DNA from: Paramacrobiotus metropolitanus
Taxonomy: Eukaryota > Tardigrada > Eutardigrada > Parachela > Macrobiotidae
DNA length: 64,000 nucleotides
Direction of reading: 5' to 3'
Assembly (NCBI RefSeq): GCF_019649055.1
Contig: NW_026570326.1
Coordinates: 186,001 to 250,000 of the forward strand
Part shown: in pieces, positions 56,338 to 64,000 of the stretch
Layout of the letters: each line of letters opens with the position of its first letter
How positions within the stretch are numbered: position 1 is the stretch's first letter
Translations under genes and position numbers: made by a program
The notes under the pieces: generated by a model
Told to the model about the DNA's origin: nothing
Seen by the model: only the letters and a program-made list of their open reading frames with translations
The model's database searches: none

Positions 56338-59051
56338 GGAACCAGAGCGTTACGATACAGATCCTGATGTGTCTTCAATTTGATTTCCATTCACGCGTCG
56401 CGACGCAGACACAGTTTCCCGAACTCAACTACCTGTCGAGCTTGCTCCTGCTGCTGACGCGCGTGTTCATGTAAATCCATCCGCATCAATGGGCGAGGCC
56501 CTGACGGCTGCAGTTCATCAGATCGACAAACTGCTTTGCACCGGCAATATGGCCGCAATTGATAAAGTGATGGCAGATTCCGAAGTCTGTGTTTGATGGG
56601 CTCACGTCGTATGCCGGTTTCCGATAGATACGCGTGGAATCGTGTCATTGACAAGGCCTTTCCTTTCGATAACCTTTTTACCAATGTGGTATCACCTTCT
56701 TTCGGGTCCGTGCGGGTCGAATCTGTCTTCAAAATTATTGATTCGACGAAGGAAACGGAGATGAATGCAAAAATCCGGAAGAAGTTAGGGCGTATGTACC
56801 AACTGTTCGAAGAGCACACGTACCCAACTGGTTTTGTCCAATTCGAGGGCGGATACGAACTTTACTACGATCCAGAGAATCTGCTGCTGCCAGAGACAGC
56901 CTTTATTGATTCCCCCCTTGCAATTCCCGAACTCCAGATTTCCCGTGAAATGACCGAGATGTTTTTGGAAGAAGGTGTCATGCCGAATACTGTTCCGTTT
57001 GCGAGCCTTGTCTGCATGCTCGCACGGATGTGGTTTCCCGAGCTGGGCGGATGCGATGCTTTCATTACCCTGATGTGCGACATCCGCCGTAACAAATTTA
57101 TGATTGGCATTCGTAGCGTCCAGATCCTGGTCGTTGGCGAACACGTTTGTACCTTTGCAAGAATCCTTAACGACCACGGAGAGCAGTGTTATTACTTTTG
57201 GGATACCTTAAACAACCCGCCACCTCAATACCTTTATAGAGTTTTTGCGGTGTTGACCGGCCTGCCAGCGGGAACGACCATTACGATCACCCAGTTAATA
57301 GTGCAAGAGCAGCAGGCTAGCCAATGCATTCCCCTTACCAGTGCATTGCTGCTTGCATTTGCGATGGGCAACAGATGTGCGAAGGATGACTTTCACCTTG
57401 GAGTTGGTACGGGCAGAGCTGATGGAGTCTTATAGAACGAAAAAGCCTCCCAAGCTTTCTTTTGGTCCGGAAACCACTGTGCCACTGGATGAATTGACGC
57501 TAGACCACAAAGTGAAATTGCCAACAGTGTTTGCTAAGTCAGATGCGTCCAGCGTGGCTTTTGGAGTGCCCAGAAATTTCCAGTCCATTGTCCTAATGAA
57601 CGAGTGCTGGCACCTGGGGATGTGCCAATTCCCCAAATCACAGTACCCAATGTTTGCCTATTTCCGTGAGAACCACCGTCTGCTGTTTACGGACAAGCTC
57701 ACTCGGGCTCGGTACGTCGGAAGGGCTAGCGACGCAGTCAAAATCTTTTTGGCAGGTCACACCATTGATCGGAACTTCCAATTTATGGTTAGATACTTGT
57801 GGGACCAGCCACAGCGTCCTTTGTAGTCTAACCAGGAGAGAGTCTCCGCCACATCTTCTCCACGTAGTAGACATTCGCCTTTGCCGTCATCACCCAAAAG
57901 AACATCTGAAGATGTCGATCCTTCTGGCAAAGCGCGCAAACGGCAGCGGACTCGCGGAACTGGTGCCGCTGACGACAACTTGAATGAAGGTACTGGTGCA
58001 GAAGAGTTGAACACTGTTTCCGAAGTGGAAGAACCCGCTTCCGAGGAATATCAGCCACCCAACGACAACGTCTCTAACCAATTCGCAAATTCTCCGGTTC
58101 GCGACAAAGAGGGGGGCCAGGCGGAGTCGCTTGCACTTTCGCCGGGCGTTCCACTCACACAGCCATCTCCCGGCCTCAATTCTGGCATCCCATCGAGCAA
58201 CAAATCTGGCAGTCCGCCACCCGACAACAACGTCTCTAACCAACTCGCGAATTCTCCGGTTCGCGACAATGAGGGGGGCCAGACGGAGTCGCTTGCACTT
58301 TCGCCGGGCGTTCCACCCAAACCGCCATCTCCCGGCCTCAATTCTGGCATCCCATTGAGCAACGAAACTGGCAGTCGGGACTAAACAGAAATCGGCGTTG
58401 ATTTGGGTGTTTCCCACGAAATTGTTGTTGAGTCCGAAGTAGTTGCAACTCAGCCAAGCAGCCAAGTTTTTTTCGCATCTACTCAGTGAAGCGTTAAATG
58501 TTGCCAACAATGTTTGCCCGAATGACCGTTCGCTCACGAATTTACGAATCCGGGAATTCTTTAAAGCTTTTATTACATCATGGAAGGGACCTGAATATGC
58601 GAATCGTAGACATGCACCACTTGGCGGCCAGTCGCGGGCAGTGTCTGAAATTCCGGGTGCGTCTCCACGGGATTCCCAGCAAAATCGAGCGCGTTTGTTT
58701 ATGCCTGGTGAGCTTCAAATTCAGTTCCGGCCAGCACCGGCTGGAGAACGATCCCCGGTATCGGAGTTACCTGATGCACATGGAGACGTGTCCAATCCAG
58801 ATGCAAATCTTTCAACAGGGCGTTCCCACCAAGAAATTACGCCGGCGCAGGTTCAGTACAAGACAGGATCGCAGCCTGCGGGGTCAGATGACATTGAATG
58901 CTCTGATGATGAAAATAATGATGACGAAGGCAGTGGATCTGAAGAAAATGGTGATCTAGCGATCGACCCGAATGGAAGAAGATCAACGACCCGAATGGTA
59001 CAGGTGGAAAATCAACGTCTGTTGGTGCGTAGACGTATAATGTTCGATTAG
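56338..59051 (+). pseudogene. Broken remnant with a Ulp1-like (C48) protease region
   Basis: Several coding-like blocks follow each other on the plus strand. The block at about 56600-57430 resembles a Ulp1-type cysteine protease, with a candidate His in VGEHVCTFARIL, Asp in YFWDTLNNPPP and Cys in QASQCIPLTSALLLAF, in the usual order. A further block at about 57430-57830 (NECWHLGMCQFPKSQYP) is unknown. The block 57881-58384 is Ser/Pro-rich with two near-identical 162-bp repeats. The block 58443-59051 ends in an acidic stretch. The whole looks broken, with roughly three or four breaks. Ulp1-like proteases occur in host genes, in several DNA transposons and in virus-like elements; I cannot tell which this is, so I treat it as a fossil. 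Confidence 0.55.
58063..58377 (+). repeat. Two 162-bp coding repeats
   Basis: Two neighbouring copies, offset 162 bp, share GTCTCTAACCAA, TCTCCGGTTCGCGACAA, GAGTCGCTTGCACTTTCGCC and CCCGGCCTCAATTCTGGCAT with few differences. The duplication is recent and keeps the reading frame (54 codons). Confidence 0.9.
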
Positions 59052-59287
59052 TCTTGTGGGTCTCATTTCCTTCTGACTGCGTGGTTGACACGATTCATAC
59101 CGATAATCGGTCTCACCTTGAACGTAAACGAGAATCCGGTTATGATGACTATCCAGATCCGGCCGATCACCACTCAGGCCCCGTGGAACTACGGGAACCT
59201 GGCTGTCTTCCTTTTCAGTTGACATTTCGCATAGGTGGTGGTGGTGAGTTCCAGCAGGAGCCCACCAGGTCTCTGCTGGTCCCTGCT

Positions 59288-59662
59288 TTAATAAATTATA
59301 CAAACATTTTAACCGTAACCATAAATAATACTTCTAGATTATTCAGCCTTTTGTTAATTTATTTGTTAATTGCTATACGTTTATCAGTATTAATTAGAAG
59401 TAAGATAAAAACTCCATTAAAGCAAGAACTAAACTAATGAAAAAATTAAAAACCACACCAATTCTAAAAACTTTAAATGCTTCTTTAATTGATTTGCCAG
59501 CTCCTTCTAATATTACACACTTTTGAAACTTTGGTTCAATACTTGGAACTTGTTTAACCATTCAAATCTTAAGAGGCGTTTTCTTAGCAATACATTATTC
59601 TTCCGACATTTCATTAGCCTTTTTATGTATTGACCATATTATACGAGATGTAAATTCAGGTG
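59288..59662 (+). pseudogene. Nuclear mitochondrial insert: end of ND6 and start of cytb
   Basis: The first part (59288-59437) reads as a C-terminal ND6 segment with a hydrophobic LFSLLLIYLLIAIRLSVLI and an end TPLKQELN. Its TAA overlaps the ATG of the next frame by one base. From 59437 the text is the start of cytochrome b: [48 protein letters not shown] must be read as Trp before NFGS, and AGA as Ser before GVF, i.e. the invertebrate mitochondrial code. This is non-functional in the nucleus. No break is seen over 375 bp, so the transfer is recent, or the join is an assembly artefact. Flanking DNA is nuclear-type. Confidence 0.88.
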
Positions 59663-59679
59663 ACAGGGACTGTGGAAGG

Positions 59680-60360
59680 TGACAGAGGCTGCGCGGGGCC
59701 GAGTCAAAATATTTAGAAATATTTAGAAATTCTAGAAATGTAAAAGCTTTGGAGCCGACTTTGGAAAATTTCATAGTTATTTTGAGGTATTCGAACATGT
59801 TTTAAAAACATTTTAAAGGTTTCAAGAATTTGAAAAAAGTTATATTTTTGATGGGACTGACAACTAAGATTACACACACAGATCTATAGCTTAGGTTGCT
59901 ATGCTGCGAAACTTGCATTTGCTTATTCGAGACGTTTCCAGAATTTACTGGAAATTTCTATGAACTTTAAACGCTAAGTACAGAAAGTTTGAAAGGGTTT
60001 CTGAAAATGTTCCGGAAACCAGAAAATTTTTTCCAAGCTGCAGGTAGGAAGCTTTGGAAGATGTTTTATTTTATAAAATTAACAACTTAATGGAAAAATC
60101 AACGTTGAATTACGAGATAATTTCCAAAACTAGCAACCGTTAAGTACTAACAACCCTTAAGTACTACAGCTTTTAAAAAGTTTTTTAGACCTTCTCCAAA
60201 ACTTAAGATTTTTCTAAAGGTGCAGGTAGAAGGGTTTTTGCGATGCTTTATTTTATAAAATTATCAACTTACTGAAAAAATCAATCTTGATTTAGGAGAT
60301 AATTTCCAAAAAATAAGGACGTAAGGATATATGAATCTATTGATATAGATATACCAATGC
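59680..60360. repeat. AT-rich dispersed repeat with internal duplication
   Basis: It opens with GCGCGGGGCCGAGTCAAAAT, like the units at 52.7-52.9 kb. A block of about 75 bp (TTTATTTTATAAAATTA, CAACTTA, GAGATAATTTCCAAAA) occurs twice, at about 60066-60140 and 60248-60318. Similarity to 53290-53390 suggests one dispersed family. Confidence 0.5.
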
Positions 60361-61014
60361 TAAGCGCTATGATAATGCTAAGTGCAGGAAAGCAAACGTT
60401 CCGGTTTTCTTACATTGTACTCGCATTTTAATTAAGACAGAAGCACCAGAAATTCCGAAAGTCCACTCGGTTGAATTTTTGTCGGCGGGCCATGCAACAA
60501 AACTTCTTGACCAAGCTGTGAAACCGCTTTGCTCCGGTCTGCTAAGGCACGCGAACGTGCATTTTTCTACGCTGTTGTGCCACAACCGGGTCGAGTAATA
60601 AAACGCGAATGTCCACCTAAATAAGTCGCGGTCCTGGTCCCGACGGTTATTGCCGAATGGAACCACCAGCTGTCAATTGCAGATCCCGCGTGCCAGATCG
60701 ACAGTCTTCGGTGTTCGTGAACAACAGGGCTGCTGTTCAAAGCGATGCATTATAGTGTTTAAACTCTCAGTTCTATTGTGAAGACTTAAAGTGAGACTTG
60801 TGAATTTCGTGGCAGTGAACAGTAATATGATTTTGGATCGATTTCATTATTTTCGGCTAATTTTATGCTAGTGCAGAGAAGGTACAGTGGGTCAAAAAAT
60901 GACGATCTAAGATGTTCGTATACGGGATGAGACAAACTGTAGATAACCTTTAACGAAGTGGCTGTTTTGCCGGGCTGTGGTGTGCGGCAAATAGTCTGAC
61001 GGCTGTTCAGACCA
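60361..61014. other. Intergenic DNA, no gene seen
   Basis: The part at 60590-60740 resembles about 49120-49300 (ACCGGGTCGAG, then TAAGTCGCGGT). No intact coding region is recognised. Confidence 0.35.
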
Positions 61015-61994
61015 CTATTGTGGGTCGGCCAACTTCGCCTTTGCCGTCCATTTGCCTTTACCGTTTTCAACTTTACCTTTGCCGGTGGAAAAGCCGTTAG
61101 CAAAACGATTTGCCGTTTCAGAACGCCGTCTCTGAATGCCTTTACCGTTTGGAATACGAATTACCATTAGCACATTGCCGTTCCCAAATTTTTTTTGTGC
61201 GGTTTCCGCACAAAAAAACGTTTTACGTATTTCTACATTACGTGTGTATGTTAAGCGCACGAAAGTTTTACAGATCTTGGTACTTTTACTACCGTATACA
61301 CCACCAGAAACAATATCAGGATAACATGATTAACATCTCACTGTATTACAGTAACACTGCAGTAACAATATATGTACAGCATAAACTGGGCACTAGTAGG
61401 AAACATGATTTTGTTAAAGGTATTATTAGCACATCAAAAATGTTATACACATGTTTTAAAACTTATATTGTCAGATCGTAATCTCAAAGTTAAGAACAGC
61501 AGGAAAAAATTACCGGCAACTGGCGCAAATTATTGAGCTAATTAATCACCTGACGAATCAAATTATTAAGTTGAATGCGTTACGAACAAACTATAAAAGA
61601 GTGCGTCAACAATAAACCACGGTTCTTAGACCAAAAGACCGTTACGAAACAGTCGAACGTATTCCTTCTCGTTTGCCGCTGCCGGAAACCATTTGCAGTC
61701 ATACGAGTAAAACTGCCAAGATCAGTAAAACTATGGTGCGCTTAACATACACAGGTAATGTATAAAAACGTAAAACCGGAAACCGCACAAAAGAAGTTTG
61801 GGAACGGCAATGTGTTAATGGTAATTCGTTTTTCAAACGGCAAAGGCATTTAGAGACGGCGTTCTGAAACGGCAAATTGTTTTGCTAACGGCTTTTCCAC
61901 CGGCAAAGGCAAAGGTAAAGTTGAAAACGGCAAACTGAAACGGCAAAGGCAAATGGGCAAATAGGCAAAGGCGAAGTTGGCCGACCCACTATTG
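61015..61994. mobile_element. MITE with about 240-bp inverted ends
   Basis: The element at 61021-61988 starts TGGGTCGGCCAACTTCGCC and ends with its complement. The arms are about 240 bp each and are rich in CGGCAAA/TTTGCCG steps. A CTATTG target duplication flanks it (61015-61020 and 61989-61994). The interior of about 480 bp has no transposase frame. The family is not clear from the ends. Confidence 0.85.
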
Positions 61995-63822
61995 TTATAT
62001 GACGGGAAAATAGCCATTTATTGGTGCGTAATTAGCAACTGAGACAGCACTGAATAAACCAATAAGGCCAGGAATTTTTCATAATTACCGTGCCCCACAA
62101 TCTCGTAGAAAGTGCATACTGTACGTAGTTGGATCGATCTAGTGGTGTTAGATCAACATCGCATCGCAACTAGATTGCTCTCTAATTTAACAATACATGG
62201 TTCGTTTATCGATTCTACTGTTGAAACTCTTCATAACAATTTTTCACATTGTAACATTCCATATAGTCTTGTCATCGGCTTTCTGTTGATCAGCATACCC
62301 TTCGTCACGTCTTTGCAGCGTTTCTCTACTGGAATACTAACCATTACTCAAACTTATTTTAGCTGATTGTCTTGATTAAGGCTTGTGGCGCTGGCGCCGT
62401 TGATTGTCAGTGTCGTACCCTTATTGGAAGATCGTGTTGGCTTCGCTTTTTTATGAAAACTGAAAGCGGCACGATGTTATGATAATAAATTTCAAGCATA
62501 AGGTTTGTGGTGGAACAGCGCCTGATTGAGTGTCTGCTACCGGAGGACTGTCTCCGCGCGGCGATGCCTTAATACACATCCAGACAACGATGATGCAAGT
62601 TGTGGCAGATTAGTAATCTCAGACCCCAACCCTATCCCGTTTCTTGCATTGCCCTTGTCATTAAACATTCCTTGGGTTACAGTACGTTGTTGCGTTTGAC
62701 CGCTTGGGAACCTGTGTCATCCCAATCAGAGCCATCTGACTGATCTGAGTAATTGTGTTAAGACAGTAAGGGCATCCACGACTGCACTGTTGCCAGTCGT
62801 GCCAATCTTTCATCCCAACAGCCGCATAATCGTGGTAAAGGCTTATTGTCACCCACTAAAACAGCGGCTAGATAGACTGGTGTTACAGTATGTACTGTCT
62901 GTTAGAATAAGCCAAGTCAAAATGACTTGCTCGAAGGAAAGGCGTGAAACAATTTACGACTTGCTAAAGAATTCTTTTGACGGCCAAAGATACATTAAAA
63001 AGAAAACAATGTTACGTTATTGGCTGCACTAACTTAACTTGCTGCCCCAAGCAATATACGTAGCCAAGCCTAACGTAGAAATCCCGAAGTGGATTTTGAG
63101 ACTTTATTTACGAAACACAATTCAAGTGACTGCTAGATGACTTCCTGTGGACCAAACCAGAGTGGACCATCTAGCATTAGCAAACTTGGCGCTTATATAG
63201 TCATATTCGGATAAAAATCCCCATTAAGAAACTTCTGGAAACGTTCAAAGCCTTAGATCACTCAATAAGAACATTAAAACGACATAACAAGAGATGCAGA
63301 GAAGACTGGAAATCTTCCAATTCAGAATTACATTTTTAATTTCAACTTTGTACAAGCAAATGCCATTTACAATTTAAACTCAAATACCGAATAGCTAGAA
63401 CAAATTCAAAAGCTCTTCCAGATCTTTTGAAATCTCGTCAATTCAGGTCTTAATTCTTATCAACTTATGATCAAAAATAGAAGTAACTGATATTCTCTCA
63501 GTTCTCTTTGTGGCTAATGATCTTGTTTACGCCATGCTGTATCTTAGCCATGCTCACATTTGGCTGTGTGGCTGAACGCAATACTAAGCAACCACACTAA
63601 AGAAACACAAAAACCGGGCAAGGAAGATGAAATGGCAGGATTTCCGATTTCGGCCAAACTGGATCCATGAGTCAGCCGGAAACCGGTTTGTCGATTTTTA
63701 ATGTGTCGTCACTGTCGTGTTCGAAAGTTGTGAATCGTAATACTGTAATATGATGATCAGACAACTGTCAGGATGCGAAACGCAGACCCGGGAATTAATG
63801 TTCCTACGGATATGATCATTTT
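61995..63822. other. Intergenic DNA, no gene seen
   Basis: No coding region, repeat or RNA gene is recognised. The short open frames at 62112, 62661 and 62790 show no family motif. Confidence 0.4.
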
Positions 63823-63945
63823 GCCGATCCGCGTGCGGCTGCGCAGAAGCAGTGGTGTATCGACCGCCTATGAGACTTGCGTCCCAAGAAACTCTCGCGT
63901 ATTGCGTTGCGTTTTTTCTCGTCAACATGGTGGATATGGTCTTCT
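63823..63945 (+). pseudogene. Relic last exon of an F-box-family gene
   Basis: The frame reads ADPRAAAQKQWCIDRL, stop, DLRPKKLSRIALRF, which lines up with exon 3 of the family (ADPRASSPYRGKKWCVDGLRDLRL...SRITLRF). One nonsense codon replaces the Gly-Leu region and the YRGK part is shortened. The start of the exon and its acceptor are not recognisable, and no exon 2 is seen upstream. It most resembles the 16822-19963 / 37086-39325 subgroup. Confidence 0.62.
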
Positions 63946-64000
63946 AGAGCGCTGAAGGCGTTAATGGAACATACGTGCTATACCGGCACAATTTCGCCGC

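Noticed and set aside
56391-56819. 142-codon frame on the minus strand
   Set aside because: It lies opposite the protease remnant, whose plus-strand reading makes better sense; no motif is seen.

Overview
The window looks like nuclear DNA from a small invertebrate, most likely an ecdysozoan. Genes are split by very short GT-AG introns (40-93 nt, with a few longer ones). A nuclear fragment of mitochondrial DNA at 59288-59662 has the order ND6-cytb and reads sensibly only with an invertebrate mitochondrial code (TGA as Trp, AGA as Ser). I favour a tardigrade-like genome, but this is inference and I cannot confirm it from sequence alone.

The main theme is one multicopy gene family. I find nine loci: 993-2890 (+), 16822-19963 (-), 21640-23532 (-), 37086-39325 (+, decayed), 40147-42475 (-, decayed), 44975-45105 (-, relic last exon), 47002-48849 (+), 50292-52108 (+, damaged) and 63823-63945 (+, relic last exon). 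The complete members have the same three-exon plan with two phase-0 introns. Exon 1 encodes an unrecognised N-terminal domain of about 232-251 residues. Exon 2 encodes an F-box followed by about 200 residues. Exon 3 encodes a short tail carrying ADPR and YRGKKWC-DG signatures. An F-box normally bridges a target-binding domain to Skp1 in an SCF ubiquitin ligase, so these are probably substrate adaptors. The targets are unknown. Two pairs, 16822-19963 with 37086-39325 and 40147-42475 with 50292-52108, are inverted duplicates.

Region by region: 1-3300 holds one family gene. 3377-15932 is a 12.5-kb satellite of about 250 monomers of 50/51 bp, lying between two convergent family genes. 16.8-23.5 kb holds two family genes on the minus strand. 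24902-34381 is a young, whole-looking Ty3/gypsy-type LTR retrotransposon with 477-bp LTRs and an extra ORF after pol. 34.4-36.3 kb holds small inverted-repeat elements. 37-52 kb holds family genes, pseudogenes and relics, with a 9-bp repeat fold-back and a 31-bp minisatellite. 52.5-62 kb is AT-rich and transposon-rich. It holds three non-autonomous DNA transposons, a broken Ulp1-like protease remnant and the mitochondrial insert. The last 2 kb is largely empty apart from a relic exon.

The strongest candidate for something undescribed is the modular F-box family together with the satellite and inverted duplications around it.
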